NCBI GenBank assembly: GCA_016711485.1
Contig: JADJSX010000009.1
Location: 256,536 to 320,535, forward strand
Reading direction: 5' to 3'
From: Leptospiraceae bacterium
GTDB taxonomy: Bacteria > Spirochaetota > Leptospiria > Leptospirales > Leptospiraceae
Length of the DNA stretch: 64,000 nt
Shown in pieces: positions 19,826-31,159 of the stretch. The notes beneath the pieces were generated by a model that searched no databases, was not told the origin of the DNA, and worked only from the letters and a program-made list of their open reading frames with translations. Positions within the stretch are counted from its first letter, which is position 1, and each line of letters begins with the position of its first letter. A program made the position numbers and the translations under genes.

Positions 19826-21637
19826 CTAGATTTTCTCATCTAAGTTTTTCGGAAATAAATGATAGGTTAAAACAATCGAAAATACAAGTAAAGAAATGCT
19901 CATTACAAGAGAGTCATAGTTGCCTAAAATTAGATTACCCAAGCTAAATAATCCACTAAAAATAAGTAGGATTCCAGTTATACTTAGAACAAAGGAATGA
20001 AATAATCCAATACCAATTTCCTTTGGTTCAACCTTATTTTCCATCGCCCACTTTTTCCAAAATAATCCTGGCGGGTGAACACGATTGTAAAAATGATGCA
20101 GTCGACCAAACTCAACCTTGGAAGTTGAAAACGTAACTACCACAACAGAAATAATTACTCCAAAAACAGTAAATAATACGGAATGCGGAGAAACAAACCC
20201 TAAATCAAAACGTTCTATAGTGGCAAATATAGAGTATCCCGTCATATTGCGGAGAGCACGTGCAATTTCACCCAAATGTGTTAAAAAGTAAAAAAACGCA
20301 GGAGCTATAAATCCTGTAAGTTCCGACCAAGCATTTAGTCTTGGAATGTACCAGCGCAAAATTAGAACTACCCCTACTCCTGCACCACATTCCAATAAGA
20401 ATTGCCATACACCTGATATGGTTTTAATAAAACGAAAGGAAACAATCAAAGAAACAATCATCATTAAAATTTGAAATACTTGGCTTATTCGCAAATAATG
20501 CGAATCTGTATTTTTTTTTGAAAGGTACGCTTTGTAAAAATCATTGATGAGATAAGAAGAACCCCAATTTAAATGAGTTGCAATGGTAGAAAGATATGCA
20601 GCCATAAATACTGCAATCATAAGTCCCAATAGACCTTGGGGCAAATCACCCTTAGTCATCACGAGAATATATCCTTTCCCCTTATCATCCGGCAATAAAT
20701 CAGGAAATAATACTACACTCGAAAGAGCCACAAGAATCCACGGCCATGGACGAACAAAATAATGCGCAACCGTAAACCAAAGGGATGCAAGTAAAGAAGA
20801 TTTTACATCTTTCGCCGCTAAAATACGTTGTGCGATGTATCCCCCGCCTCCCGGTTCCGCTCCCGGATACCAACTAGACCACCAAATGATTCCAATAAAT
20901 AATAAAAAAGATTCAATAGAAAAATCTTTTGAACTAGGATTTTCAAAGTCAGGTATAAATTTAAAATAAGAAGGAGGTAGTTTTTCTTTCAAACCAGAAA
21001 TACCTCCCACTTCTGGAATTGATATAATAAAATAAGCAAGAACAATACAACCAACCATTGCAAAGAAAAATTGAAATGTATCTGCAATTGATATCCCTGT
21101 TAAACCCATGTACGCAGTGTACACAAATGCAAATAAAAATAATCCACTTACTATTTGGTAGGCTGGTATTTCAGGAATTAATACTTCGACGACTTTAATC
21201 ATTGCTAAATTTACCCATGCAAGAATTAAAACATTCATAAAAAATCCAAGATATATTGCTTTAAAAATTCGAAGTATATCTGCCCCAATCCCACTATATC
21301 TCAAATGAACAAGTTCCACATCTGTAAGAACTCCAGATTTTTTCCAAAGAGGTGCAAAAAAATATACGGTTACTATAGAACTAATCGATCCATACCACCA
21401 AAGCCAATTTCCGGATATTCCATATTTTGCGACTAACTCTGTTACGGCTAATGGAGTGTCTGCCGCAAAAGTAGTTGCAACCATCGCAGTTCCAGAAACA
21501 AACCAAGACATTTTCCCGCTAGCTTGGAAATATCCTTTTACACTAGTTTCTTTTTTTGAAAATAAATAAGGAATAAATAAAGAGAAAAATAGAAATAGAA
21601 AGATTATAATAAAATCGATAGTTCCAAAGGAAATCAT
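19826..21637 (-). CDS. Sodium:solute symporter (SSS family)
   Basis: A 603-residue inner-membrane protein with about 14 hydrophobic segments. The SSS pattern is visible early ([29 protein letters not shown]) and in the Na+-site region ([21 protein letters not shown]), with the conserved [20 protein letters not shown] segment about residue 345. The substrate cannot be told from sequence. The start codon overlaps the hisF stop (ATGA), so it is the last gene of the gatC-gatA-hisF operon. Confidence 0.85.
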   Translation of the reverse strand: MISFGTIDFIIIFLFLFFSLFIPYLFSKKETSVKGYFQASGKMSWFVSGTAMVATTFAADTPLAVTELVAKYGISGNWLWWYGSISSIVTVYFFAPLWKKSGVLTDVELVHLRYSGIGADILRIFKAIYLGFFMNVLILAWVNLAMIKVVEVLIPEIPAYQIVSGLFLFAFVYTAYMGLTGISIADTFQFFFAMVGCIVLAYFIISIPEVGGISGLKEKLPPSYFKFIPDFENPSSKDFSIESFLLFIGIIWWSSWYPGAEPGGGGYIAQRILAAKDVKSSLLASLWFTVAHYFVRPWPWILVALSSVVLFPDLLPDDKGKGYILVMTKGDLPQGLLGLMIAVFMAAYLSTIATHLNWGSSYLINDFYKAYLSKKNTDSHYLRISQVFQILMMIVSLIVSFRFIKTISGVWQFLLECGAGVGVVLILRWYIPRLNAWSELTGFIAPAFFYFLTHLGEIARALRNMTGYSIFATIERFDLGFVSPHSVLFTVFGVIISVVVVTFSTSKVEFGRLHHFYNRVHPPGLFWKKWAMENKVEPKEIGIGLFHSFVLSITGILLIFSGLFSLGNLILGNYDSLVMSISLLVFSIVLTYHLFPKNLDEKI

Positions 21638-22401
21638 AATCGAACTGGAATACCCATTTCTTTCATACTTTCTTTAACTTCTAAAATTGATTGTTCTCTA
21701 AAATGAAAAATGGATGCAGCAAGCACGGCATCAGCTCCACCTCGTAAAATTGCTTCGACTAAATGTTCCGCATTTCCAGCTCCACCACTCGCAATCACTG
21801 GAATTTGTAAATTAGTCGTAATACATTTGAGTAATGGAATATCAAATCCGTCTTTGGTTCCGTCTCTATCCATAGAGGTTAATAGTATTTCTCCGGCTCC
21901 CATCATTGCCGCCTCACTTGCCCAATCTAAAACTTCTCTTCCCGTTTCTGTTCTTCCACCGTGTAAAAAAACTTCATGTCGCTTTCTTTCTTGGTGATAC
22001 TTCGCGTCTATCGCACATACGATACATTGGGAACCAAAAATTTCACTTGCATCTTTTAAAAGTTTAGGATTTTCAAAGGCTGCAGTATTGATCGAAACTT
22101 TATCGGCTCCTCTAACTAATACTTCTCTTACTGTAGCAACGGAATTAATGCCACCACCAACAGTAAAAGGTATAAATATTTTACTCGCTACAGATTCTAC
22201 TAAATGGATTAATATTTCCCTACGGTCGCTTGATGCTGTGATATCCAAAAAACAAAGTTCATCTGCTTTGTGCTCTTCATACGCTATGGCACATTCGACA
22301 GGATCACCGGCATCTCTCAAGTCTACAAATTGAATTCCCTTTACAACTCTCCCACCTTTTACATCTAAACAGGGAATCACTCTTTTTGTGAGATCACTCA
22401 T
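21634..22401 (-). CDS. hisF: Imidazole glycerol phosphate synthase cyclase subunit
   Basis: A 255-residue TIM-barrel enzyme that, with HisH, converts PRFAR and glutamine to IGP and AICAR in histidine synthesis. Catalytic residues are visible: the Asp of [15 protein letters not shown] and the Asp of [10 protein letters not shown], plus phosphate-binding loops ([18 protein letters not shown]). hisH is not adjacent. ATGA overlaps join it to gatA upstream and the symporter downstream. Confidence 0.97.
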   Translation of the reverse strand: MSDLTKRVIPCLDVKGGRVVKGIQFVDLRDAGDPVECAIAYEEHKADELCFLDITASSDRREILIHLVESVASKIFIPFTVGGGINSVATVREVLVRGADKVSINTAAFENPKLLKDASEIFGSQCIVCAIDAKYHQERKRHEVFLHGGRTETGREVLDWASEAAMMGAGEILLTSMDRDGTKDGFDIPLLKCITTNLQIPVIASGGAGNAEHLVEAILRGGADAVLAASIFHFREQSILEVKESMKEMGIPVRL

Positions 22402-23855
22402 TTAATAAGCTCCGGTAAAGTTACTTTACATTCTTCCAACTGTGCCAAATCAGAAACAAATGCCATGAGTTTTCCTTCTTCAAATTTATTAGCAGTAACT
22501 TGAAGTCCTATCGGCAAACCATTAGTATCCACCCCTGCTGGAATACTAATGGCAGGAAGTCCAGCTAAATTCACACTCGTAGTAAGCACATCTGCCTTGT
22601 ACATTTGAATTGGATCTTTTGTTTTTTCTCCAACTTTAAAGGCTGTAGTTGGTGATGTAGGTTGCAAAATAAAATCTACTTTTTTGAAGTATTCCGCATA
22701 ACTTCTCTTAATCATTACTCTTGCCTTTTGAGCCTGTCCATAATAAGCATCATAATAACCTGAAGATAATGAAAATGTTCCAAGTAAAATTCTACGTTTT
22801 ACTTCATTTCCAAATCCGGTGCTTCTTGACTCAATGTAAACATCTTCCAATTTTTTAGGGTCTTCAGTTCTATATCCGTAACGTACACCATCAAAACGAG
22901 AAAGGTTTGAAGAACATTCTGCTGTAGCAATAATATAATATATAGGAATTGAGTAAGAATGAATACTAAAATCCAGTTCCACAATCTCAGCACCCTTCTT
23001 GCGCAAACTATCAATTATCCCGTGAAATTTATTTTTTACGTCAACTTCCCACTCGGCTCCTTCATTTGCCATAATTCCTATTTTTACTTTGCTTAAATCT
23101 ACTTTGGTTAATTCAGAAGTGGAAAATGGATCTTTTCCAGATACCGTACTATCATTTAAATCAGAGCCGGATAATACGGATAATACGTCAATAATCCCTT
23201 GAGTATCATTTGAAAATGGACCGATTTGATCCAAACTAGAGGCATACGCCACTAATCCGTAACGAGATACTCGCCCGTAAGTTGGTTTTAATCCAAATAC
23301 TCCACAAAGAGAAGCAGGTTGACGAATGGAGCCACCAGTATCAGACCCGAGAGAAATTGGAAGCATGGAAGCTGCAATGGAAGCCGCTGATCCCCCACTA
23401 GAACCACCGGGTATTCTATTTGTATCAAATGGATTTTTAGTGACTTGAAAGGCTGAATTTTCTGTAGAAGAACCCATCGCAAATTCGTCCATATTCAAAC
23501 CTGGAAATAAAATAAATCCTTTCTCTTTCAGTTTTGTAATTACAGTCGCATCGTAAGGAGATACAAAATTTTCCAATATTTTAGAACCACAGGAAACTCT
23601 TTCCCCTTTGATACAAATATTGTCCTTTATTCCAATTGGAATTCCGTCAAATTCGGAGAGCTGTTTTCCAGCCTTACGCCTGTTATCCGAACTAGCTGCA
23701 TTTGCCAAAATTTGGGTTTTATTTAGATATAAAAAGGCTTTTATTTTAGAATCTGTTTCTTCGATTCTTTTTAGGTAAGAATTACATAAATCAGTCGATG
23801 TGATTTTATTTTCATTTAATAACTGTTTAATTTCAGAGTATTTTTTAAAAATCAT
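22398..23855 (-). CDS. gatA: Glutamyl-tRNA(Gln) amidotransferase subunit A
   Basis: A 485-residue amidase of the GatCAB complex, which converts Glu-tRNA(Gln) (and Asp-tRNA(Asn)) to the correct amide. The Ser-cisSer-Lys catalytic set is present: Lys in [14 protein letters not shown], and the serines in [17 protein letters not shown] and [17 protein letters not shown]. It overlaps gatC by 4 bp. gatB is not in the window. Confidence 0.97.
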   Translation of the reverse strand: MIFKKYSEIKQLLNENKITSTDLCNSYLKRIEETDSKIKAFLYLNKTQILANAASSDNRRKAGKQLSEFDGIPIGIKDNICIKGERVSCGSKILENFVSPYDATVITKLKEKGFILFPGLNMDEFAMGSSTENSAFQVTKNPFDTNRIPGGSSGGSAASIAASMLPISLGSDTGGSIRQPASLCGVFGLKPTYGRVSRYGLVAYASSLDQIGPFSNDTQGIIDVLSVLSGSDLNDSTVSGKDPFSTSELTKVDLSKVKIGIMANEGAEWEVDVKNKFHGIIDSLRKKGAEIVELDFSIHSYSIPIYYIIATAECSSNLSRFDGVRYGYRTEDPKKLEDVYIESRSTGFGNEVKRRILLGTFSLSSGYYDAYYGQAQKARVMIKRSYAEYFKKVDFILQPTSPTTAFKVGEKTKDPIQMYKADVLTTSVNLAGLPAISIPAGVDTNGLPIGLQVTANKFEEGKLMAFVSDLAQLEECKVTLPELIK

Positions 23856-24136
23856 GTTTCGATAACCCTAGGAACTACTATGTATCCATTTTCAAATTTA
23901 GGAGCAACTTTCGAAATCTCATCCCTAGTTAGAGAATTTCCCAAAATATCAGGGCGAACTTTGTTTTCCGACCATTCGTAGATTTCCTCTTCACTTACAG
24001 TGCTTGTATCTAACTCGCTCACTTTATCTACGTAAGCCATAATTTTGTTAAAGTCAGCGAGAATCCCGTCTATTTGGGATTCTTCAAATCTAAGTTTTGC
24101 TAAATTGGCAATAGCCTGCAGTTTTTCTTTCTCCAT
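23852..24136 (-). CDS. gatC: Glutamyl-tRNA(Gln) amidotransferase subunit C
   Basis: A small helical subunit (94 residues from the ATG at 24136) with the family pattern [20 protein letters not shown] at the N-terminus and [16 protein letters not shown] near the end. In-frame ATGs at 24163 and 24178 would add 9 or 14 residues. I chose 24136 because the family usually begins just before this helix, and AAGGAG lies upstream. First gene of the operon. Confidence 0.9.
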   Translation of the reverse strand: MEKEKLQAIANLAKLRFEESQIDGILADFNKIMAYVDKVSELDTSTVSEEEIYEWSENKVRPDILGNSLTRDEISKVAPKFENGYIVVPRVIET

Positions 24137-24178
24137 CCTAGGTTTCGTGCTCCTTACTGCCATACTCTGAGTGGTCAA

Positions 24179-24775
24179 AAAGGAGGCAATCGGAAATAAG
24201 TATTTAAAATGATTGGAATTTATAGTTTTTAGCGATGCAATTTATTCGATTACCTCAAAATCCTTTTCCCGCACTTAGCTCCATACCACCCATTCCGAGA
24301 ATAACATTTTTTTCTGAAACTAAGAATTCAGAACGAAATCCAACTTGAAAACGGTAGGAGAAAGAAAAGGGAAGACTGCAGCTAACAGTCGTTTATTCCT
24401 ACTCAGCTAGAAAAACAATGGAAGGCTTAAAAGAAACACAGTTCTATCTAAATGGATACTTTCATCCAAAGGCTAGTCCGCCATAAATAATTTTGAATTA
24501 TTACTTTTGAATTTTGAATCCTATTGACAATTTTTAAAACCAGGTTTTTCTTGGAATCGATAAGAATATCCTTATCACAAAAAGCTTTCAAATTTGGGCG
24601 ATAGAATTATCGAGACGTTGAATGCAAATAGCGTTAGCGAGTCGATAGCCGCTAGAAAGTAACTTTTCCGAATCCTGAGTATGTCCCCAATTCTTGAGGG
24701 TAAACAAGGCAGATGAAATTTTGATATAGTGCAATTTTTCATTTACATAAATTAATTATTTTTAATAGTTAATTT
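24179..24775. other. Intergenic region with a dispersed repeat
   Basis: No ORF. It holds a copy of a dispersed intergenic motif at about 24612-24662 (GTTGAATGCAAAT, then GTCGATAGCCGCTAGAAAG) that recurs at 31047-31083 and 35052-35086. The motif ends are A/T-rich and no promoter can be called with confidence. Confidence 0.5.
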
Positions 24776-25279
24776 ATGCTTCAATTATTAATAATTTTAC
24801 TTATTTTGTATTTAATGTATCAAATTTTTCGATCTATTAGAATCATTAAAAGCGGAGAAGTGGAAATAGTAGAAAGATTTGGAAAATACCAAACAACATT
24901 TCATGCTGGACTTCAATTTCTAAATCCTTTTATTGATAAAGTTGTATTTAAATATAGTTTAGAACCACAAGTCTATGAGGTTCCAACTATGACTTATATT
25001 ACAAAAGACCATTTCGAAACCAGTGTGAGCGGTATTGGAAAATTTAAAATTCTGGATCCTGAAAAAGTAAGTTATCAGGTTGAGAATTATAAATTAGCCT
25101 TAATTCAACTTATCCAAACTAATCTTAGATCCATTATCATTGAACTAGATTCAAAAACGCTTTTGGATACTAAAGAAATTATAAACAGTAAGTTAATCGA
25201 AAATATTATTCCTTTAGTGAAACCCTGGGGGATTGAAATTCTCCAATTTAAAACACTCGATTTCACAATAGAAAGATAG
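24776..25279 (+). CDS. Short SPFH/Band 7 (stomatin-like) membrane protein
   Basis: A 167-residue protein: an N-terminal membrane segment (LLIILLILYLMYQIFRSI) then an SPFH domain beginning IKSGEVEIVERFGKYQTTFH and ending GIEILQFKTLDF. Typical members run to about 300 residues with a C-terminal coiled coil, which is absent here because a stop follows the domain. It may be a naturally short member or a truncated one. No partner NfeD gene nearby. Confidence 0.7.
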   Translation: MLQLLIILLILYLMYQIFRSIRIIKSGEVEIVERFGKYQTTFHAGLQFLNPFIDKVVFKYSLEPQVYEVPTMTYITKDHFETSVSGIGKFKILDPEKVSYQVENYKLALIQLIQTNLRSIIIELDSKTLLDTKEIINSKLIENIIPLVKPWGIEILQFKTLDFTIER

Positions 25280-25424
25280 AACAAGTCGATAGTGTTCATA
25301 CTAAGTTTTAATCTATCTTTTGAGACAAGCATAGAAATTTCCCAAAGGCTAATGGCAGATAAATGAAAATAAAATTTCCCCCATTTCGTTCAAAACATCT
25401 CTTTATGAGAAACAGGTAGCCCGT

Positions 25425-25493
25425 TTTTCCTTTAAGCTTTTAATTTGTGTGATTAGAATCGGAAAGAATTATGGGAGAAGTTAATGCAAATTC
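25425..25493. repeat. Dispersed intergenic repeat, copy A
   Basis: TTTAAGCTTTTAATTTGTG followed 10-30 bp later by GAGAAGTTAATGCAAATTC. The same layout occurs at 34598-34676 (TTTAAGATTTTAATTTGTGG ... GAAGTTGAATGCGAATTT). Function unknown. The spacer 25280-25540 holds nothing else. Confidence 0.5.
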
Positions 25494-25540
25494 CTAGAAA
25501 AAGACTTAAGTGCGAGAAAAATAAAGGTAAACACTTTAAA

Positions 25541-28500
25541 CTAAATTTTAAATTGGAGAGTTATCCTAGCTCCATTGGTTCGTTCTATTTGTAAATTTCC
25601 TTTCAGTTGTTTTGTTAAGAGGTTAACAAGCATTAGACCGAATCCGGATTGTTTTTCTGAATTGTCTAAATCAGAAAATCCAACTCCATTATCTTCCACA
25701 ATGAAAGAAGCTATATTGTTTTTTAAGTAAGCGGATACTGTAATTTTTCCGGTGGGTATATCTTTGAACGCGTATTTCATTATGTTAGTTAACAATTCAT
25801 TTATAATAATTCCTAGAGGTTGGAGTCTTTTGGCATCTAATACAAAGTCTTCTATATTTTGTTCTAAAAGGACTGAGTCCCGGTTTGAGAAGATTTTTAT
25901 AATTTCGTCTAAAAGAGATGGCAAATAAATTTTAACAGATATCTCTAAAAAATTGGGAGAAAGATAAAGTTTATCATACAATAACATCATTGAATGTACC
26001 CTGTTTCTTGCATCTTCTAAAAGTTCAATTGTGAACTTGTCTTCTAGACTACTTGCCTGGTTTGTAAGTAGACCACCAATTGTGGACATGTTATTTTTAA
26101 TTCTATGATGCACTTCTCTAAGTATAATTTCTTTTTCATTTAAAAGGGATTGAATTTTTTCTTCATTTTCTTTGTGTACAGTTATATCCCTAGAAATACC
26201 AATTATGATCGATACTTTTCTGGTTTCATCGTACAATGCTGTATCCGTCACCCAGGCTGTGAATGTATGCCCATTACGATGCCGGACTTTAGATTCCCCG
26301 CTCCAGGCTTTATTAGATTCAAGTGCCTGCATTATCTCTTGCGCCTGTTTGATATTTTCCTCAACGTGGGTAATATTAATTATGTTCTTACCTAATACTT
26401 CTTCTGATTTCCAGCCATATATTTCTTCTGCCGCTTTATTCCAATATACAATAATTCCATTTAGATCAGAAGCAATCACAGCATCTCCAACTAACCCAAG
26501 AAGTGTAGAATGAAATTCAAGTTTTTGTTTTTCTATTTTAAGTGAATTTTCTAATTTTTTTCGTTCGGTAATATCTATAAAGTTGATGACTACTCCCTCT
26601 ATGACATTATTTTGCGTACGATAAGGAATAATTCTGAGCGTATACCAGTTATTATCCTTAATTTGAACTTCCACTTCTTTAGGAATTAATGTGTCCATTA
26701 CAAATCGAACATCAGTTAATAGGCTGTCGTAATGCACTAAATTTGAGAGAATATGTTCTAATGGTCTTCCGATATCTCCCTCAATTAGATTTACGATCCG
26801 AGTTGCTGTAGGTGTAAATCGCAAAATATGTAATTTTTGATCTAAGAATATGGTGGCAATTCCTGTTCCGGTTAATAAGTTATTCATATCGTTATTAACC
26901 CTGGATAACTCAGATAATTTAGAATTTAATTCTGTATTAACCGTTGAGAGTTCTTCATTGATAGATTGTAATTCTTCTTTTGCAGTTTCTAACTCTTCAT
27001 TGGAAGATTGTAACTCCTCATTCACAGATTGCATTTCTTCATTGGAAGATTTCAATTCTTCATTTGTCATTTCTAATTCTTCAATGGTAGATTGAAGAAA
27101 ATCTTCTTTTGCATGTAGTTCTTTTCTGAGTAAAGAAAGTTCTTTTTTATATTTTTGATCTCCTCCTGACTCTGGAGTTTCTTTTTCTACTAAGTCTACG
27201 GGAATAGAGGATTCACTTTCAACTTCAAAAATTTCTTCAAAACTAATCAAATATAAATTCTCTATTTCATTATAAAGATTCGATTTGATAGTATTAATAG
27301 TTAAATTAACGTTCGAATAATGTCCATTAGTCTTTACTCTTAAATTTGGACGGCGAATAGTCTCCCGGGTATTTACAATTTCTTTTAATAAAATAGAAAT
27401 TTCCGTTTTTAATCCTTCCCTAGCCATTTTAAAAATATTATTAACCCCCGCCTCTCCAAGAGATGGTTCTAAAAACATTCCAGTTCGACCGTGGATATAA
27501 AGTATGTCCCCCTGAAGATTCACTACTACACTAGGAGGCGTAACTTTCGCCAATAAAGCTTTCTCTGTTATTTCGCGTAATGGAATTTTTCTTTCAGCTA
27601 CCGGTTTATTGATAGTTTGCGTTATTGGATTTATGAGGGATGGATTCACTAAACTCGAAAAATGATTTACTCTTGCATGTTGGTAACTTAGCAAATACTC
27701 AAGTCTCTGGTAAAATTTCCATTTACGATCTAAAACTGTGAAAAGGTTTGTAAATTCACCAATGGTTTCTGATGTTCCAAGCATAAGGATTCCTGCGGGA
27801 TTTAAAGCATAATGGAATAATGGAATTAGCCGTTTTTGTAAATCAGAACCTAGATAAATTAATAAATTACGACAACTAATCAGATCAATTTTCGAAAATG
27901 GTGGATCTTTAATTAAATCCTGTTCCGAAAAAACTACAAGATCACGAATTCTTTTTTGAATACAGTAGTTGCCATTTGTTTCAATTGTAAAAAATTGTTC
28001 CAGTATTTCGGAAGAAATATTAGATTTTATAGAATATGGATACTCTCCTCTGCGCGCAAACATTATAGCTCGGTTATCAAGATCAGTGGCAAACACTTGT
28101 ATTTTGAAATTAAGTTTTAAAGTCTCTATATATTGCTGTAATAGTATAGTAATGGAGTAAGCTTCTTCGCCGGTGGCGCACCCAGGTACCCATACTCTAA
28201 TAATAGAACCGGCTTTTTTATTCTCAAATAAATTTGGTATGATTTGATTTTTTAAAAATTGAAAAACCTCTTCATCTCGAAAAAAATTTGTAACACTAAT
28301 CAGTAAATCTTGAAATAATGCATTTACTTCCGAAGGTTTTTTTTGTAAGTATTCTACATAGTTCGCCAGATTTTGAATTTGATTTAAAAGCATACGTCGT
28401 TCTATTCTACGAAAAATTGTGCCTAATTTATATTGAGAAAAATCGTGTGCTGTTTGACTTAGAAGAATTGAGTAGATGCTTTGCATTAAATTTTCATCTT

Positions 28501-29143
28501 CTAGTGTTAAATCATTATTATTCTGCATATAATTTTTATTTTCATTAGAAATATATTCTGTTATTTTCACATACATTTTTGAGGGATTTAGTTCAAAGTC
28601 CACTAATCCTGTGTTTATTGCACTTCGCGGCATACTTTCAAAATCTGCAGACTCTGGATTCTGAGCTATTACCATCCCTCCTTCTGCTTTGATTGCCTGC
28701 AATCCTTTGGTTCCATCCTTTCCGTTACCTGAGAGGATAATACAGATTGCGCGTTCTTGCTGATCTTTTGCGAGCGATTCAAAGAAAAAGTCTATCGGTA
28801 ATCTTTGACCTCTGGGTGAAGTAGGATCGGATAATTGGAATTTTCCTTTTGATAAAACCATATTATGACCGGGAGGAATTATATAAGCACAATTCTGTTT
28901 TATAATCATAGAATCTTCAACTTCAAATACTTCCATTTTTGTATAACGTTGAATGAGACTAGTTAAAATACTTTTATGGTCGGGATCCAAATGTTGAACT
29001 AAAACGAACGCCATCGCAGAAGGAAGATCGATTGGCATTCCTGAAAAGAATGCTTCGAATGCAGCCAAACCTCCAGCAGAAGCTCCAATTCCAATGATTG
29101 GGAAATTTGTAGTAGCTAATAATTTTTTTTTCTTTTCTTTCAA
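25541..29143 (-). CDS. CheB-CheR-PAS hybrid sensor histidine kinase
   Basis: A 1200-residue soluble fusion. About 15-200 is a CheB methylesterase domain with the catalytic Ser (GIGASAGG), His (VQHLDPDHKS) and Asp (GNGKDGTKG). About 215-480 is a CheR methyltransferase (ITEYISNENKN..., VWVPGCATGEEAYSI). About 655-745 is a coiled coil of EELxSxNEEL heptads. Two PAS domains follow (about 750-865 and 880-990). The end is a HisKA_2/HWE-type kinase: phospho-His in REVHHRIKNNMSTIGGLL, N box INELLTNIMKYAF, G box DNGVGFSD. No chemoreceptor or CheB receiver is present. The start codon is TTG, preceded by TAGGAAG, a Shine-Dalgarno preserved in the target duplication of MITE copy 3. The response regulator gene lies immediately upstream and was probably its operon partner. 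Confidence 0.93.
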   Translation of the reverse strand: MKEKKKKLLATTNFPIIGIGASAGGLAAFEAFFSGMPIDLPSAMAFVLVQHLDPDHKSILTSLIQRYTKMEVFEVEDSMIIKQNCAYIIPPGHNMVLSKGKFQLSDPTSPRGQRLPIDFFFESLAKDQQERAICIILSGNGKDGTKGLQAIKAEGGMVIAQNPESADFESMPRSAINTGLVDFELNPSKMYVKITEYISNENKNYMQNNNDLTLEDENLMQSIYSILLSQTAHDFSQYKLGTIFRRIERRMLLNQIQNLANYVEYLQKKPSEVNALFQDLLISVTNFFRDEEVFQFLKNQIIPNLFENKKAGSIIRVWVPGCATGEEAYSITILLQQYIETLKLNFKIQVFATDLDNRAIMFARRGEYPYSIKSNISSEILEQFFTIETNGNYCIQKRIRDLVVFSEQDLIKDPPFSKIDLISCRNLLIYLGSDLQKRLIPLFHYALNPAGILMLGTSETIGEFTNLFTVLDRKWKFYQRLEYLLSYQHARVNHFSSLVNPSLINPITQTINKPVAERKIPLREITEKALLAKVTPPSVVVNLQGDILYIHGRTGMFLEPSLGEAGVNNIFKMAREGLKTEISILLKEIVNTRETIRRPNLRVKTNGHYSNVNLTINTIKSNLYNEIENLYLISFEEIFEVESESSIPVDLVEKETPESGGDQKYKKELSLLRKELHAKEDFLQSTIEELEMTNEELKSSNEEMQSVNEELQSSNEELETAKEELQSINEELSTVNTELNSKLSELSRVNNDMNNLLTGTGIATIFLDQKLHILRFTPTATRIVNLIEGDIGRPLEHILSNLVHYDSLLTDVRFVMDTLIPKEVEVQIKDNNWYTLRIIPYRTQNNVIEGVVINFIDITERKKLENSLKIEKQKLEFHSTLLGLVGDAVIASDLNGIIVYWNKAAEEIYGWKSEEVLGKNIINITHVEENIKQAQEIMQALESNKAWSGESKVRHRNGHTFTAWVTDTALYDETRKVSIIIGISRDITVHKENEEKIQSLLNEKEIILREVHHRIKNNMSTIGGLLTNQASSLEDKFTIELLEDARNRVHSMMLLYDKLYLSPNFLEISVKIYLPSLLDEIIKIFSNRDSVLLEQNIEDFVLDAKRLQPLGIIINELLTNIMKYAFKDIPTGKITVSAYLKNNIASFIVEDNGVGFSDLDNSEKQSGFGLMLVNLLTKQLKGNLQIERTNGARITLQFKI

Positions 29144-29157
29144 ACAAATACTTCCTA

Positions 29158-29337
29158 ACTGACCTTACGCAAAAATAGAAAACTTTGATACTTGAGACTA
29201 GCAAAAGAATATTAGAAAATGCTAATATCAATAGCCCGCGGCAGCGAGCTCACCGCTAGGTGCAAACATCACTTGAACGTTGGGCTCACCTTACATTATC
29301 ATTTCTTTTTAAGAAAGAAATGATAATGTAAGGTGAG
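29158..29337 (-). mobile_element. MITE copy 3 (180 bp) between regulator and kinase genes
   Basis: The left end is ACTGACCTTACGCAAAAA, with the conserved core at about 29232-29275 (GCGGCAGCGAGCTCACCGCT, AGGTGCAAACATC). The right end is a near-perfect hairpin formed by ACCTTACATTATCATTTCTT and its inverse, longer than in copies 1 and 2. It is flanked by TTCCTA at 29152-29157 and 29338-29343. The long hairpin could terminate or attenuate transcription between the two genes. Confidence 0.85.
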
Positions 29338-29340
29338 TTC

Positions 29341-30198
29341 CTAATTCATGGGAGTAATATTCATAATTGCTACTCGGAAAAATGGTTGTCCATAAATTTC
29401 GGAGGATTCAAATAATTCGGAGACTAGGAAATAAACGGAAATTCTATTTCCATCTGAGTGAGAAATTTGAAGTTCGCAAAAGTTTGGGTAAATATTATTT
29501 TTACCCGACTCTAAATTTTTTCGAAATAAATAATATTTATCCTGATCATCGCTTATTATAAAATCAGAAAATTTTCTTTTCACAAGCTTATTTCTCAGGA
29601 TTCCCAGAATAGAACTAAATTTGAGATTTGCCTCTAGAATGGTATCTTTTTCGTCTAATGCTAATTGACCAATCGGTGAATAGTGGTAAGCATTAAAATA
29701 TTTTTCTTGCAGATTTTCTAATTCAATTTGTCGAATTCTGAATGCATTGTTTTGCATTTCTAGCTCAATTTGATGTTTCCTAAGCTCTTCTTCAATAATA
29801 GAATTTTTTTGTTTTACTTCAAATAATCTAAAAGCCATTTCAATGGAGGCCTTTAGAACTGTGGAACTGACGCTTTTTACTACATACCCATAGGAAGTTA
29901 TCTTTTCTGTCTTTTCAACAGTTTCTTTATCTGTATGACTGGATAAAAAAATTAAAGGGATATCTCGAATATCTAAAATTATTTTGGCTGCCTCTGTTCC
30001 GTCCATTCCTTCGCCCAGATCAATGTCCATAAGCACAAGGTCAATTTCTAAATCGGTTTCTACCGATTTGATCGCTTGTTTTGCTGTAGTTACGCATAAA
30101 ACAGAGTAGCCGCATGAATTTAACAAATGAGTTTGCGACATTCCTATAATTACATCGTCTTCCACCAATAGAAGTTTCTTCTGGATTGTTTTTATCAT
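29341..30198 (-). CDS. Response regulator with receiver and PAS domains
   Basis: A 285-residue protein. Receiver domain at residues 8-125: acidic pair LLVEDDVIIG, phospho-acceptor Asp in LVLMDIDLGEG, conserved Ser/Lys in IFLSSHTDK and YGYVVKSVSS. A short coiled coil then leads to a PAS domain (about 165-285: YHYSPIGQLALDEKDTILEA). There is no DNA-binding or enzymatic output. It lies directly upstream of the CheB-CheR kinase in the same direction, so it probably relays signals with it. The stop codon lies inside the MITE target duplication. Confidence 0.88.
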   Translation of the reverse strand: MIKTIQKKLLLVEDDVIIGMSQTHLLNSCGYSVLCVTTAKQAIKSVETDLEIDLVLMDIDLGEGMDGTEAAKIILDIRDIPLIFLSSHTDKETVEKTEKITSYGYVVKSVSSTVLKASIEMAFRLFEVKQKNSIIEEELRKHQIELEMQNNAFRIRQIELENLQEKYFNAYHYSPIGQLALDEKDTILEANLKFSSILGILRNKLVKRKFSDFIISDDQDKYYLFRKNLESGKNNIYPNFCELQISHSDGNRISVYFLVSELFESSEIYGQPFFRVAIMNITPMN

Positions 30199-31159
30199 TT
30201 TAATTTTGTATTTTTCATAAATTTTGCAGATAATTATATTTTATAAGACTTCATTCACCGATAGCCAATTTCTTCAATAAGTTTTCCATTCAATTATTCA
30301 CCTACCGCACGGTCAATGTCCTTAAGATAAGAATTTTTTTCACCTAGAAGTTCACGAAAGAGTTTATCAAAACTAATCTTTTCTTCGCGTTCTTCGTGCC
30401 CTTCGCGGTTAATCCCTCTTCTCCCTTTCTATGGTTTGAAAAATGAAAATTGGGCTGACTAAACTAATACGCATTAGCGTTATTTCCGAGTGATCGCAAC
30501 ATAAGGCAGACTATATATTTTCCTATCGTTTTTCATTTATTAGCTTTTTCTAAAATAGCAAGGGTCTCTTTTTTTCGCAATCTCAGGCAATCATTCATAT
30601 ATTGAGAATGATAACTAGAATTATACTATAAAATGCTTTCGTTCTGCCTGTCCATGGATAAAAAAATATTATTCTTATTTTAAAAACCATGGCATTTTTT
30701 ATACGATCAGTTTATGTGAAAATTAAAAGGTAGGATTAGTGATTTACCTTTACCAGCTAAATAGAAAAACCTTTGTGCGAAGAATTCCCACTTCGTTTAA
30801 AGACAGGAAGAGAGAAAAACAAATTTTACACCGAAGAAAATTTAAAGCAGTAGGGGTTATTTAAAATTTTCCGCTCAGCTCGTCGGTATATAAACAAATT
30901 TGGAATCATGTATCCGTGAATATCCACACTTTTTACAGAATCTTTGATTCCATTTGTGGATAGAAAAATTTTTACGTACGCTTACACGTTTATAAAATAA
31001 CAGTGCTGAATTTTTTGGACAGAATGGGAGAGAATTAGGAAGGATGTTGAATGCAAATTAGACGATAGCCGCTAGAAAGACAATACATTTGTATTCTCGG
31101 AAAACTTTCTTTTTCTAATTTCCCACGTAAACGGTGTATTTCTTTTTTGCGCGAGAAAC
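30199..31159. other. Long intergenic region, no gene recognised
   Basis: About 960 bp without a credible ORF. A phrase like CTTCGCGTTCTTCGTGCCCT (30383-30405) and a dispersed repeat at 31047-31083 (GTTGAATGCAAATTAGACGA, TAGCCGCTAGAAAG) are the only recognisable items. Confidence 0.5.

Noticed and set aside
24776..25279. Frameshifted full-length SPFH protein
   Set aside because: No continuation of the family could be found in any frame after the stop, so it is described as a short member.
26850..27095. Serine-rich plus-strand ORF
   Set aside because: Antisense shadow of the EELxSxNEEL coiled coil in the CheB-CheR kinase.
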